The notes under the pieces were generated by a model, which was not told the DNA's origin, ran no database searches, and saw only the letters and a list, made by a program, of their open reading frames with translations. Shown here one piece after another: positions 53,908 through 63,471 of a stretch of DNA of 64,000 nt (position 1 is its first letter; each line of letters opens with the position of its first letter). The translations under genes were made by a program, and so were the position numbers. The stretch comes from Deltaproteobacteria bacterium (GTDB lineage Bacteria; Acidobacteriota; Thermoanaerobaculia; Multivoradales; JAHZIX01): NCBI GenBank assembly GCA_022601195.1, contig JAHZIX010000023.1, positions 186,001-250,000 on the forward strand, read 5' to 3'.

Positions 53908-56814
53908 TTGATTCGTTCCAAGCGCCTGCATCTCTCTGCTTTATTGCTCGGTGCAACCTCGTTGATGCTGCTGTCGGAGTTGCCGGCCGCAGCTCAGTAC
54001 GCTGATAGTTTCGGCAAGAACAAGGTTCAGTACCGCGATTTCGAGTGGATGATTTACCACTCGCCTCATTTCGATATCTACTACTACGAGTCGGAAACTC
54101 ACCTCCTGGAGAAGATCGTCTCCTATGCCGAGAGCGCTTACGATGAGCTTTCTCGCGCCTTTGATTTCCAGATTCAGGAAGCGACCCCGCTGATCATCTA
54201 CGAGACCCACTCTGCCTTCGAACAGAACAACATCATCCTCAATTTCATCCCGGAGGGAGTGGGTGCTTTTGCTACTCCAGTGCGGAATCGCATGGTGTTG
54301 CCGGCGGACTTGCCGGATGCAGAGCTATTGGCCCTCGTGACCCATGAGCTGACCCATATTTTCGAATACCACATCCTCTTTCAGGGAAGCCTCGCCAAGG
54401 GGCTTGCTAGCAATCCCCCCCAATGGCTCATGGAGGGGTTGGCCAGTTATATGGCAAAGGACGAGAGCACTTCGGATCGGATGTACCTCCGAGACGCAGT
54501 GGTCAACGACCTGATCCCTTCCATTACCCAGAGTGGAGTCGGTGGTTTCTTCGCCTATCGTTTTGGCCACGCTGCCTTCGACTACATGGAGGAGCGGTGG
54601 GGGAAGGAAGGGCTGCTGGACTTCCTCTATGAGTTCCGGAACACCCTTGGGTCGAGGCCCGACCGGGCAATTCTCAGGGCTCTCAAGATCGAAGGGGAGG
54701 ACTTCGATCGAGACTTCCGTAAGTGGCTCAGGGAGAAGTACCTTCCGCACCTAGTGGAAACCGGCGAGCCGGCAGATTTCGGCAAGCCCTTTCGGGTGCA
54801 GGGAGTCCCGAACGCTCAGGAAACCTCTGCTGTCCCGTCCCCTTCGGGTGATTTGGTCGCTGCTTTCGTGGTCTACAAGGGAGATTTGGACATTGGCCTC
54901 TTCAACTCCAAAGATCGGCGTTTGATTCGCAATCTGACGAAGGGGTTGGCGACGGATTATCAGTACTTCAGTAGCCAGTTTCTGACCGCCGGTCGTCGTA
55001 TGGGGCGAGACATGGCGTTCTCACCGGATGGCAATCAGCTAGCTGTGTTCGCCAAGCGAGAGAGAGGGCGAAGCCTGATTCTGCTCGACGTGCTGCGCGG
55101 AGGAGTCAATCGCATCATCGATATGGAGGTTGAGCAGCCTCTTTCGCCGACTTGGAGTTCTGATGGTCGCACGATTGCCTTCTCCGGGAACCAGAAGGGA
55201 AACTTCGATATCTTCACTATCGACCTCGAGACATTAGAGGTAACGAACCTCACCAATGACTCCATTTTCGATGGCTCTCCTGCCTATTCGCCGGATGGTC
55301 AGTGGCTCATTTACTCGTCGGTGATTGGCGAAAGGGCAAAGCTCTTTCGCCTGAGAGTGGAGGATCCCTCGAAGCGGTATCAGCTCACCACGGGAGATTC
55401 CAATGACATCGACGCAACCTTTGATCCGGATGGCCAGCGGATCTTCTTCACTTCGGATCGTACGGGGGTGGACAACATCTTTAGTCTCCACCTAGAGACC
55501 GGAGAGGTCGCTCAGTTCACTGATGTGACCACCGGTTGTTTTATGCCGGCGGTACTCTCAGCTGCGGGGGAGAAGAAGCGGCTCGTCTACAACGGTTACT
55601 GGAAGGGCTCTTTTCGGCTCTATATTCAGGAGCTTGAGGAGCCGGTCGCTGAGCCGGAGATACAGGAGATTTCCAGTGAGCCCGTAGAGATGGCATCTCT
55701 GCCCGTATTCGAGCCGGACATCCAGGTAGCTGTGGATGATGCGAACAAAGAAGAATACGGCGGTTTCCGGTTTTTCCTAGAGGGGGCAGAGACCTTCTTC
55801 GGGGTTGATGACCAACAGACCTTGTTGGGTCAGGTCGTTCTCGCCTGGTCGGACTATTTGGGGGACCGGCGAATCGTCGGGATCTTTTCTTCCCAAAGCA
55901 GCTTGTCGAACTTCGACATTCGCTATGCCGATCTTCAGGACCGCTGGCAATGGCAGGTGCGAGCCTATGACACCCGTTATTTCTATACCGCTCAGAGTCT
56001 CATTGACGGTCAATTGATTCGCCAAGAGGAAGCCTTTCAACAGACCGGCCTTCAAGGTTCGCTGATCTACCCATTCGGACTGAAGACTCGAGTCGAGTTC
56101 GGGCTAGGGTACGTCTTTCGCGAATTTGCTCAGCCATTCTTTCTCCCAGATTCGACCGGTGCTCAGGTGCAGGGAGGGCTACGAAATGTCAAGGACGACT
56201 TCCCGGTCGCTTCTGTTTCCTTGGTGGGTGATGGCTCCATCTTTGCTTCCTACGGGCCGATTAGCGGCCGGCGCTGGCGGCTGGATGCCAGCTACGCTCC
56301 GGACTTCGACGAAAGTGGCACCAAGACTTCCGGCCTGACCTTAGATGCTCGTCAATACATACCAGTGACCCGGCGAAGCAACCTCGCTTTGCGGGTTTTC
56401 GGCGGTGTTTTTGAAGGAAACGAAGCTGGCTTCTTCTCTTTTGGTGGGTTGGATACCCTTCGGGGTTTCGACTATCGGAGCCTGGGGGGCGATCGAGTTT
56501 TCTTCACGAATATCGAGTACCGGTTCCCTCTGATTGACCTACTGGCATTTCCCATCTACCGATTTCAGGGAGTTCGAGGCCGGATCTTCCTGGATGTTGG
56601 CGGCGGTTGGTTCGCCGATAGTCAGGATTTCACTTTCTTCGAGAGCGATGATGGTGTCCTCGGCGATTCGTCGGATGGCGTGGCTGCCTACGGCTTTGGG
56701 TTCAGCTTCCGGCTCTTCGGGCTCAACCTAAACTGGGACTTTGCCAAGCAGTACGACTTTGATGCCTCGTCCGACGGTTACCGGACGGATTTCTATATCG
56801 GTAGCCGCTTCTAG
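53908..56814 (+). CDS. Fusion protein: zinc metallopeptidase domain, WD40/PD40-type propeller and BamA/Omp85-like outer-membrane barrel
   Basis: 968 residues from a TTG start with AGGAGG 6 bases before; upstream frame lies in the previous gene and is rejected. Signal peptide cleaved near AAAQ30. A gluzincin-like metallopeptidase (peptidase MA group) has H146-E-L-T-H150 and third ligand Glu176 in WLMEGLAS. From about 365 to 545 there are four or more PD40 blades (FSPDGNQLAVFA, WSSDGRTIAFSG, YSPDGQWLIYSS, FDPDGQRIFFTS). From about 615 to the end is a surface-antigen barrel (GGLDTLRGFDYRSLGGDRVFFTNIEYRFPL), ending in F. It would be an outer-membrane protein with periplasmic protease and propeller. 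Substrate unknown. Confidence 0.88.
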   Translation: MIRSKRLHLSALLLGATSLMLLSELPAAAQYADSFGKNKVQYRDFEWMIYHSPHFDIYYYESETHLLEKIVSYAESAYDELSRAFDFQIQEATPLIIYETHSAFEQNNIILNFIPEGVGAFATPVRNRMVLPADLPDAELLALVTHELTHIFEYHILFQGSLAKGLASNPPQWLMEGLASYMAKDESTSDRMYLRDAVVNDLIPSITQSGVGGFFAYRFGHAAFDYMEERWGKEGLLDFLYEFRNTLGSRPDRAILRALKIEGEDFDRDFRKWLREKYLPHLVETGEPADFGKPFRVQGVPNAQETSAVPSPSGDLVAAFVVYKGDLDIGLFNSKDRRLIRNLTKGLATDYQYFSSQFLTAGRRMGRDMAFSPDGNQLAVFAKRERGRSLILLDVLRGGVNRIIDMEVEQPLSPTWSSDGRTIAFSGNQKGNFDIFTIDLETLEVTNLTNDSIFDGSPAYSPDGQWLIYSSVIGERAKLFRLRVEDPSKRYQLTTGDSNDIDATFDPDGQRIFFTSDRTGVDNIFSLHLETGEVAQFTDVTTGCFMPAVLSAAGEKKRLVYNGYWKGSFRLYIQELEEPVAEPEIQEISSEPVEMASLPVFEPDIQVAVDDANKEEYGGFRFFLEGAETFFGVDDQQTLLGQVVLAWSDYLGDRRIVGIFSSQSSLSNFDIRYADLQDRWQWQVRAYDTRYFYTAQSLIDGQLIRQEEAFQQTGLQGSLIYPFGLKTRVEFGLGYVFREFAQPFFLPDSTGAQVQGGLRNVKDDFPVASVSLVGDGSIFASYGPISGRRWRLDASYAPDFDESGTKTSGLTLDARQYIPVTRRSNLALRVFGGVFEGNEAGFFSFGGLDTLRGFDYRSLGGDRVFFTNIEYRFPLIDLLAFPIYRFQGVRGRIFLDVGGGWFADSQDFTFFESDDGVLGDSSDGVAAYGFGFSFRLFGLNLNWDFAKQYDFDASSDGYRTDFYIGSRF

Positions 56815-56836
56815 GCCGGTCGTTCTTAGACCGGCC
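56814..56836 (+). terminator. Strong hairpin after the barrel gene
   Basis: GGCCGGTC and GACCGGCC form an 8-bp perfect stem with a 7-base loop right at the stop codon. No T run follows, so it is more a processing or stability hairpin; a full terminator lies further downstream. Confidence 0.5.
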
Positions 56837-56894
56837 CTATCTAGAGCAGAAGCAGGACCGAAGGTGCTTCTGCTGGTAGACAAGGGCCTGGGCA

Positions 56895-56939
56895 GGAGCC
56901 GTTCGAACTCTCTCGAGCGGCTCCTTCTTCGTTGGTTCT
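56895..56939 (+). terminator. Rho-independent terminator of the envelope trio
   Basis: GGAGCCGTTCGA pairs with TCGAGCGGCTCC (12 bp including one G-T) around a 6-base loop, then TTCTTCGTTGGTTCT. About 80 bases after the barrel stop and before the next promoter region. Confidence 0.8.
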
Positions 56940-57011
56940 AGAGCCAAATCCGAGGCTGAAAAGAGAATTCCTTGTCGGCGGCGGCAGGGAAGGATAGAAT
57001 TTCCAGACATT

Positions 57012-57776
57012 ATGCGAATAAGAGTCTTGGGCGGCGATGGTGGAGAGAGCCTGAATAGCCGCATGACCTGCCTCTTGGTCAACGACGTAGTGGCTCTCGA
57101 TGCTGGTTCCCTAACGCAGGGGCTCTCTATCGAAGAGCAGGTCGCAGTGCGGTCCATCGTCTTGAGTCACTCGCACATGGACCACACTAACTCTCTCCCT
57201 TTCTTTATCGAGAACGTTTTTGGGAAGACTGACCGTCCCATCGACATTCACGCCTCTGCAGCGACTATCTACGCCATTCGAAAGTATCTCTTCAATAACG
57301 AAGTTTGGCCAGATTTCTCCCGTCTCCCGAACCATCTATTGCCCTCGGTTCGCTTCGAAGAGCTGGAGACGGAGGTTCCTCGAGTCATCGACGGAGTGAA
57401 ATTCACTCCAATTCTGGTCAATCACGTCATCCCGACCTTTGGTTTTCGCATCGAGCAAGAAGGGGTGGCGGTGCTCTGGTCCAGTGATACGGGTCCGACC
57501 CAGAGGCTCTGGGAAGTGGCGAATGAGACGCCAAACCTCAAGGCTGTGTTCATCGAAACGAGCTTCGACAACTCGATGCAAGATGTCGCTGATATTTCAC
57601 AGCACCTAACTCCTCGAACGCTGCAAGGGGAGCTGAACAAGCTAAGTCGGCCAGTGCCGATTTTGCTCCACCACTTGAAGCCACCCTGTGTGCAGCGCAT
57701 CCGTGCTGAGATCAGGGATCTGGGCAACCCCGATATCGAGTTCCTCGAGCAGGGTCGCACCTATGAGTTCCTCTGA
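57012..57776 (+). CDS. Metallo-beta-lactamase-fold phosphodiesterase, class II cyclic-nucleotide type
   Basis: 254 residues: metal motif SHSHMDHTNSLPFFIEN near residue 55, more His/Asp ligands in LVNHVIPTFGF, SSDTGPT and LHHLKPP. The pattern resembles PDEase_II (cpdP-like 3',5'-cyclic-nucleotide phosphodiesterase). Which cyclic nucleotide is hydrolysed is not visible. A Shine-Dalgarno is not obvious near the ATG. Followed on the same strand by another MBL-fold gene. Confidence 0.85.
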   Translation: MRIRVLGGDGGESLNSRMTCLLVNDVVALDAGSLTQGLSIEEQVAVRSIVLSHSHMDHTNSLPFFIENVFGKTDRPIDIHASAATIYAIRKYLFNNEVWPDFSRLPNHLLPSVRFEELETEVPRVIDGVKFTPILVNHVIPTFGFRIEQEGVAVLWSSDTGPTQRLWEVANETPNLKAVFIETSFDNSMQDVADISQHLTPRTLQGELNKLSRPVPILLHHLKPPCVQRIRAEIRDLGNPDIEFLEQGRTYEFL

Positions 57777-57902
57777 ATCGCGCTCCCCGGAGTCTGATTC
57801 TTTCTCGACGACCTATCGAAAGCAGATTGCCTGCTCTCTTCAGAGAGCTTCCCGGCCCGACTTCGGACTGGGCCGCTAGGTAGCTGGGGAAGCAGGTAGA
57901 GG

Positions 57903-58700
57903 ATGAGGATGGCAGTCTTGGGCTCTGGGAGCCGGGGAAATGCGGTGGTCGTGGAGTCAGAGGGGAACCGGGTTCTGATCGATGCCGGGTTCAGCTGTCG
58001 CCAGCTGGTCTTGCGGCTAGAGTCGTTAGGTGTGACTCCTGAGAGCATCGATGCCGTGCTGTTAACTCACGAGCATAGTGACCACACGCGAGGAGTTGAC
58101 GTGTTTTCGCATCGATACGGCACTCCAGTCTTTGGCACTGAGGGTACGTTGGATGGGCTATCCATGAGGGCTCCTGGTGAGGTGTTTCGGTCTGGTCATG
58201 CCTTCGAGCTCTGTGGTTTCGAAGTCGAGCCCTTCGCGATTCCCCATGATGCTCGGGAGCCGGTCGGGCTAGTGCTGGAGTCTAAGGCAGGGCGTCGGAT
58301 GGGACTCGCCGCAGACCTAGGAAGTCGAACTCAGTTGGCATGGGCGAGGCTCCGCGACCTTGACATGTTGATCCTAGAGACCAACCACGACCTAGAGATG
58401 CTTCGTAGTGGTCCCTATCCCTGGGTATTGAAGCAGCGGGTAGCCGGTCGCCATGGCCATTTGTCGAATACCGACGCTGCCGAGGGTATTCCAGAGCTAC
58501 TCAGTGACCGTCTTGAGGAAATCGTCTTGTACCATCTCTCACAAACCAATAACCTTCCTGCACTCGCCGCCTCAACGGTTGGCGAGGCTCTAGATCGAAG
58601 TGGCTCAGCGGCAGTCGTTACTGTTTCTAGCCAGGGAGAGCCAACTCGTTGGATCGAAGTAGCTTCGGAAGTTCAGAATCGGGATTTGATGGAGAGATAG
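57903..58700 (+). CDS. MBL-fold metallohydrolase, YycJ/WalJ family
   Basis: 265 residues beginning MAVLGSGSRGNAVVVESEGNRVLIDAGFSC, with THEHSDHTRGV metal motif, LETNHD and VAGRHGHLSNTDA and LYHLSQTNN blocks, typical of YycJ. B. subtilis YycJ is linked to cell-wall/DNA mismatch functions; here role unknown. Two ATGs (this one and one two codons later) are both preceded by GGTAGAGG. Precedes purS by about 50 bases. Confidence 0.88.
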   Translation: MRMAVLGSGSRGNAVVVESEGNRVLIDAGFSCRQLVLRLESLGVTPESIDAVLLTHEHSDHTRGVDVFSHRYGTPVFGTEGTLDGLSMRAPGEVFRSGHAFELCGFEVEPFAIPHDAREPVGLVLESKAGRRMGLAADLGSRTQLAWARLRDLDMLILETNHDLEMLRSGPYPWVLKQRVAGRHGHLSNTDAAEGIPELLSDRLEEIVLYHLSQTNNLPALAASTVGEALDRSGSAAVVTVSSQGEPTRWIEVASEVQNRDLMER

Positions 58701-58751
58701 CTGCCCTGATGGCTCCGGCGGTTGAGGCCGGCAATCTGAAAGAGGAGAATG

Positions 58752-59006
58752 ATGCGCGCTAGAGTGACCGTTTATCCACGGCCGGAAATTTTGGACCCTC
58801 AAGGGAAGGCCATTCACCAGGCTCTTGGCCGAATTGGTATTGAGGGGGTCGAGAAGGTGCGGGCAGGGAAAAGCTTCGAGATAGACCTTTCCCATCAGGA
58901 TCCCGAGGAAGCAACGAAGGTCCTGGAGCGAATTTGCCAGAAGCTCCTCGCCAACACGGTAGTCGAGGACTACGAAGTCGAGCTTCTACCTGGAGGCGCG
59001 GGATGA
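58752..59006 (+). CDS. purS: Phosphoribosylformylglycinamidine synthase subunit PurS
   Basis: 84 residues, the small bridging subunit of the PurLQS complex (PF02700): [20 protein letters not shown] and [18 protein letters not shown] lies 4 bases before this ATG; an ATG one codon earlier is the alternative. purQ overlaps its stop (ATGA). Confidence 0.93.
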   Translation: MRARVTVYPRPEILDPQGKAIHQALGRIGIEGVEKVRAGKSFEIDLSHQDPEEATKVLERICQKLLANTVVEDYEVELLPGGAG

Positions 59007-59719
59007 AAGCTGGCGTGATCGTGTTCCCGGGCAGTAATTGCGACCATGATGTCTACCATGTTTTTCGGCATGTCCTAGGCCAGGAGGTCGAATTCCTTTG
59101 GCACCAAGAAGAGGATCTCGCCAGCTGCGATTTGGTGGTTTTGCCGGGTGGGTTCTCCTACGGAGATTACCTGCGAAGCGGTGCCCTCGCTGCTTTGTCG
59201 CCAGTGATGGCGGCGGTGCAGCGTCACGCAGAAAGGGGTGGCCTCGTGCTCGGAATCTGCAATGGTTTTCAGATTCTTCTAGAGGCCGGGCTGCTGCCGG
59301 GAGCTCTGGTTCCAAATCGTAGCCTACGATTCGAATGTCGAGATGTCTGGCTCCGGGTCGAGCGCACGGACCTTCCTTTTACTAGTGGCTATAAAGATCG
59401 TGATGTTGTTCGAATTCCGGTCGCTCACATGGATGGGAACTTTCAGGCCTCTGCCTCCACGCTTGACGATCTCGAAGATTCCAATCAGGTGGTCTTTCGA
59501 TACGTGGATGAGAGCGGGGCAGTGAGCTCAGCTGCGAACCCCAACGGTTCTGCGAGGAATATTGCAGGCCTGACGAACGCCGAAGGCAACGTTCTCGGGA
59601 TGATGCCTCACCCGGAGCGGTGTGTTGAGGAGTTGCTCGGTAACACCGATGGATTGGCATTGTTTTCGGGCCTGATTCGCGAAACGGTAGGAATTCTGCA
59701 GCAAGAGGTGGCATCTTGA
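59003..59719 (+). CDS. purQ: Phosphoribosylformylglycinamidine synthase glutaminase subunit PurQ
   Basis: 238 residues of class I glutamine amidotransferase: [29 protein letters not shown], catalytic Cys in [17 protein letters not shown] and His/Glu in [10 protein letters not shown]. Supplies ammonia to PurL. TGGAGG precedes the ATG, which overlaps the purS stop. Confidence 0.96.
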   Translation: MKAGVIVFPGSNCDHDVYHVFRHVLGQEVEFLWHQEEDLASCDLVVLPGGFSYGDYLRSGALAALSPVMAAVQRHAERGGLVLGICNGFQILLEAGLLPGALVPNRSLRFECRDVWLRVERTDLPFTSGYKDRDVVRIPVAHMDGNFQASASTLDDLEDSNQVVFRYVDESGAVSSAANPNGSARNIAGLTNAEGNVLGMMPHPERCVEELLGNTDGLALFSGLIRETVGILQQEVAS

Positions 59720-59763
59720 GCCTAGAGAAAACCGGTGCGGTCTCCCTTCCAGGAGAGCCTGAA

Positions 59764-61947
59764 ATGACTCCCGACTTGGTGGCTTCCCACGGCCTGACGG
59801 AAGACGAGTACGGAAATCTCTGCGATCTCTTGGGGCGCGAGCCCACCTTCACGGAGTTGGGTGTCACTTCGGCTCTCTGGTCAGAGCATTGTTCCTACAA
59901 ATCCTCCAAGGTTTACCTGAGAGAGTTTCCAACGGAAGGGCCTAGAGTCTTGCAGGGGCCTGGTGAAAACGCGGGCGTCGTGGATGTCGGTTACGGATGG
60001 GTAGCTGTCTTCAAAATGGAGAGCCACAACCATCCGAGCTTCATCGAGCCCTACCAGGGCGCCGCGACCGGTGTTGGGGGGATCTTGAGGGATGTCTTTA
60101 CGATGGGTGCGCGTCCCGTCGCCTGTATGGATGCTCTGAGGTTTGGAGCGGTGGACGCTCCTCGCATGCGCCATCTGGTAGATGGTGTCGTGAGAGGCAT
60201 CGGTGGATATGGCAACTGTGTCGGGATTCCTACTGTTGGCGGAGAGACGGGATTTCACCCCAGCTACAACGGCAATATTCTCGTCAATGCCTTTGCTCTG
60301 GGCTTGGCCAGGAAAGAGAAGATCTTCCATGCTCGCGCCAGTGGAGCTGGCAACCCTGTTCTCTATGCCGGTAGCCGTACCGGAAGAGATGGAATACATG
60401 GAGCCACGATGGCTTCCGAGTCTTTTGACGCGGAAAGCGAAGCGAAGCGTCCGACCGTGCAGGTGGGAGATCCCTTCATGGAGAAGGTGCTTATCGAGGC
60501 CTGCTTGGAAGCCATGGGGACCGACGCTATCGTTGCGATCCAGGATATGGGAGCTGCCGGCCTGACGAGTACGTCCTTCGAGATGGCGGGGCGAGGTGGA
60601 GTCGGCCTCCACCTTGAGTTAGACCGAATCCCCCTTCGAGAGGAAGGCCTTTCACCCTACGAAATCATGCTGTCCGAGTCGCAGGAGCGCATGCTGCTGG
60701 TCGCCAAACGAGGTCGTGAAGAAGCGTTGTTCGAGATCTTCGAGAAGTGGGGTCTGGAAGTGGCCCAGATCGGCTCGCTCACAGAGACCGGTAAGGCGGT
60801 AATCCACTCCAAGGGGCAGGTCGTCGCGGAGATTCCCGTTGGCCCACTTACTGACCAGGCTCCTATGTATCGGCGGCCGGTTAGCGTGCCCGCTGACCTC
60901 GAGGCTCGCCAGGTAGCACCAGAAGTCCCGCTACCGGAGAATCCATCTCAAGCTCTGAAAGATATGCTCTGTTCACCGGAACTGGCGAGTCGAGAGTGGA
61001 TCTGGCGCCAATATGATCACACCGTTAGATCCAATACGGTCGTGGGCCCCGGAGGGGATGCTGCACTTCTCCGGATGAAGGGAACTCCTCAGGGCCTGGC
61101 ATTGACCTGTGACGTCAATCCTATTTACTGCTCCCTGGATCCGCGTAGAGGAGGGGCCCAAGCTGTCGCTGAGGCCGTTCGAAACTTGGCTTGCGTTGGG
61201 GCAGAGCCGGTTGGATTGACAGATTGTCTGAATTTCGGAAACCCGGAGAACCCAGAGGTTAGCTGGCAGTTTCGTGAGTGTGTCCGCGGGATTTCGGATG
61301 GTTGCCGAGCTTTGGAGGTGCCCGTTATCTCGGGGAATGTCTCTTTCTACAACGAGAACGAAGGGCAGTCCATATACCCTACTCCCACCGTTGCTATGGT
61401 CGGTGTGGTGCCGAAGGTGGAGAATCACCCGAGTTCTGGATTTGTAGACCCAGGAGACCGAGTCATCTTGCTCGGCACGGATCACAGAGAATTCGGAGGT
61501 GCTGCTTATCTCCGTCTTTTGTACGATCTCGAGCAGGGTAGGCCTCCGGAGGTCGATTTGGAGAGGGAAGGCCATCTGGCTCGCCTTCTTCGTTCAGGAG
61601 TCGACCAAGGGATCCTCAAGACGGCCCACGATCTCTCGGAAGGAGGTTTGGCGGTGGCGCTAGCTGAGGCCTGCTTCTCCCGCCTTCGAGGTGCTCGCTT
61701 GAAATTCTCAGGAGGTGTTCTGGATCTCTTCTCTGAGAGCCAAGCTCGAGCCGTTGTTGGCGTCGATGGGAGCCAGGTGGATGGGTTTCTAGATCTAGCA
61801 GATCGGTTCGGAGTTCCCGCCGAGGATCTGGGAGAGGTCGGCGGGAGTGATTTGCATATCGAGACCGAAGAGGCCTCTTTGATCTTGGATGTCCAGGAGC
61901 TGTACAAAGAATGGAGTACGGCGCTACCGAGAGCCCTGGGGATGTAA
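59764..61947 (+). CDS. purL: Phosphoribosylformylglycinamidine synthase subunit PurL
   Basis: 727 residues of the small-type PurL, fourth step of purine synthesis. N-term [63 protein letters not shown] and C-term [30 protein letters not shown] lies 6 bases before this ATG. A TTG at 59716 overlapping the purQ stop is a second possible start (743 residues). Confidence 0.95.
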   Translation: MTPDLVASHGLTEDEYGNLCDLLGREPTFTELGVTSALWSEHCSYKSSKVYLREFPTEGPRVLQGPGENAGVVDVGYGWVAVFKMESHNHPSFIEPYQGAATGVGGILRDVFTMGARPVACMDALRFGAVDAPRMRHLVDGVVRGIGGYGNCVGIPTVGGETGFHPSYNGNILVNAFALGLARKEKIFHARASGAGNPVLYAGSRTGRDGIHGATMASESFDAESEAKRPTVQVGDPFMEKVLIEACLEAMGTDAIVAIQDMGAAGLTSTSFEMAGRGGVGLHLELDRIPLREEGLSPYEIMLSESQERMLLVAKRGREEALFEIFEKWGLEVAQIGSLTETGKAVIHSKGQVVAEIPVGPLTDQAPMYRRPVSVPADLEARQVAPEVPLPENPSQALKDMLCSPELASREWIWRQYDHTVRSNTVVGPGGDAALLRMKGTPQGLALTCDVNPIYCSLDPRRGGAQAVAEAVRNLACVGAEPVGLTDCLNFGNPENPEVSWQFRECVRGISDGCRALEVPVISGNVSFYNENEGQSIYPTPTVAMVGVVPKVENHPSSGFVDPGDRVILLGTDHREFGGAAYLRLLYDLEQGRPPEVDLEREGHLARLLRSGVDQGILKTAHDLSEGGLAVALAEACFSRLRGARLKFSGGVLDLFSESQARAVVGVDGSQVDGFLDLADRFGVPAEDLGEVGGSDLHIETEEASLILDVQELYKEWSTALPRALGM

Positions 61948-62039
61948 GGCTACGGCATGGGGTCCTCGAAGGCGGCTAGGCATCAAGACTTGGAAGAGAT
62001 CAGAGAGTCTAGGGATCACTAGGGAGAATCAGCTTATTC

Positions 62040-63437
62040 ATGTGTGGAATCTTTGGAATCGAAGGCCACGAGGACGCAGCCAATCTGTCCTATCTCGGGC
62101 TGCATGCTCTACAGCATAGGGGGCAGGAAAGCTCAGGCATCGTCTCCTGGGATGGCTCGCGCCTTCACCTGGAACGGGGAATGGGGCATGTCGCAGATAT
62201 CTTCAAGGAGAGCGTCCTAAAGCGTCTCCCTGGATCTCGAGCCATTGGTCACACTCGGTACTCGACTTCTGGGACCAGCATCGTGGCCAACGCTCAGCCC
62301 ATAGTCGTCAAAACTTCCATGGGGCCGCTGGGCATTATTCACAACGGCAATCTTGTCAATGATCGAGAAATCAGACAGCAGTTGGAAAAAGAAGGTTCGA
62401 TCTTCCAGACGACGAGCGACACCGAGGTCATCCTCCACCTTATGGCCCGTAATCCGAGAGAAGATATTGTGGAGTCGTTACTGGGCGCACTGGAGAGGGT
62501 GAGAGGAGCGTACTCACTTCTGCTAGTGACGGAGAGTTGCCTAGTGGCAGCGAGGGATCCCCACGGATTCAGGCCTTTGATTTTGGGAGAGATCCACGGC
62601 AGACCCTGTTTTTCTTCAGAGAGCTGCGCCTTCGACCTCTTGGGCGCGAAGATCCTGCGGGAGCTAAAGCCCGGGGAGGTCGTGGTGGCGCGTGGAAAGA
62701 ATATTGAGAGTTATCGCCTGCCTCGAGTCCCTGAACCCTCTCGGTGCGCTTTTGAGCTTGTCTACTTTGCGCGACCGGATAGCGAGGTTTTTGGTGATTC
62801 GGTATCGGAAGCCCGTCTTGCCATGGGGGCGCGGTTGGCGAGGGAAGGGCCCGCTGATGCCGATATTGTTGTGCCGGTCCCCGATAGCGGTCTCTTTGCC
62901 GCGTTGGGTTATAGCCGGGAGTCAGGGCTGCCATTGGAATTCGGTCTGATTCGCAATCACTATGTAGGTCGCACTTTCATAGAGCCGAAGCAATCAATCC
63001 GCCACTTTGGTGTGAAGATCAAGTTGAATCCTGTGCGGGGTCTAATCGCAGGCAAGAAAGTCGTTCTTGTTGATGATTCGATCGTGCGGGGGACAACCTC
63101 GAAGAAGATCGTTCGGATGGTCCGGGAAGCTGGAGCTGCAGAAGTCCACCTGCGGATCTCCTCTCCGCCAACTGCATTTCCATGCCACTATGGAATAGAT
63201 ACGCCCTCTCGAGACCAACTCATCGCAGCGGATCACGATGTCCCAAAGATCTGTCAGCACGTTGGTGCTGACAGCCTGGCCTATCTTTCTCTGGAGGGGC
63301 TTCTTTCCTGTGCCCACGGGGCTCCCGATTCCTATTGCACGGCCTGCTGGACAGGGGGCTACAGAGTACCGATGGGCGAGAACCAATCTCAAACAGAGTT
63401 GTTCCCTATCCGAACCGAAGAAGCCTCAGAAGCTTGA
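62040..63437 (+). CDS. purF: Amidophosphoribosyltransferase PurF
   Basis: 465 residues; first step of de novo purine synthesis. Begins MCGIFGIEG so Cys2 becomes the glutaminase nucleophile after Met removal; no propeptide of the B. subtilis type. QHRGQESSGI and HTRYSTSG glutaminase segments; PRPP-binding VVLVDDSIVRGTTS; C-terminal cysteines (LSCAHGAPDSYCTACW) suited to a structural 4Fe-4S. The 92-base gap after purL holds no recognised signal, and the Shine-Dalgarno GGGAG is distant. Confidence 0.96.
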   Translation: MCGIFGIEGHEDAANLSYLGLHALQHRGQESSGIVSWDGSRLHLERGMGHVADIFKESVLKRLPGSRAIGHTRYSTSGTSIVANAQPIVVKTSMGPLGIIHNGNLVNDREIRQQLEKEGSIFQTTSDTEVILHLMARNPREDIVESLLGALERVRGAYSLLLVTESCLVAARDPHGFRPLILGEIHGRPCFSSESCAFDLLGAKILRELKPGEVVVARGKNIESYRLPRVPEPSRCAFELVYFARPDSEVFGDSVSEARLAMGARLAREGPADADIVVPVPDSGLFAALGYSRESGLPLEFGLIRNHYVGRTFIEPKQSIRHFGVKIKLNPVRGLIAGKKVVLVDDSIVRGTTSKKIVRMVREAGAAEVHLRISSPPTAFPCHYGIDTPSRDQLIAADHDVPKICQHVGADSLAYLSLEGLLSCAHGAPDSYCTACWTGGYRVPMGENQSQTELFPIRTEEASEA

Positions 63438-63471
63438 TGAGTCCGATCCCTGATACCCAAAGAGGCGCCTA

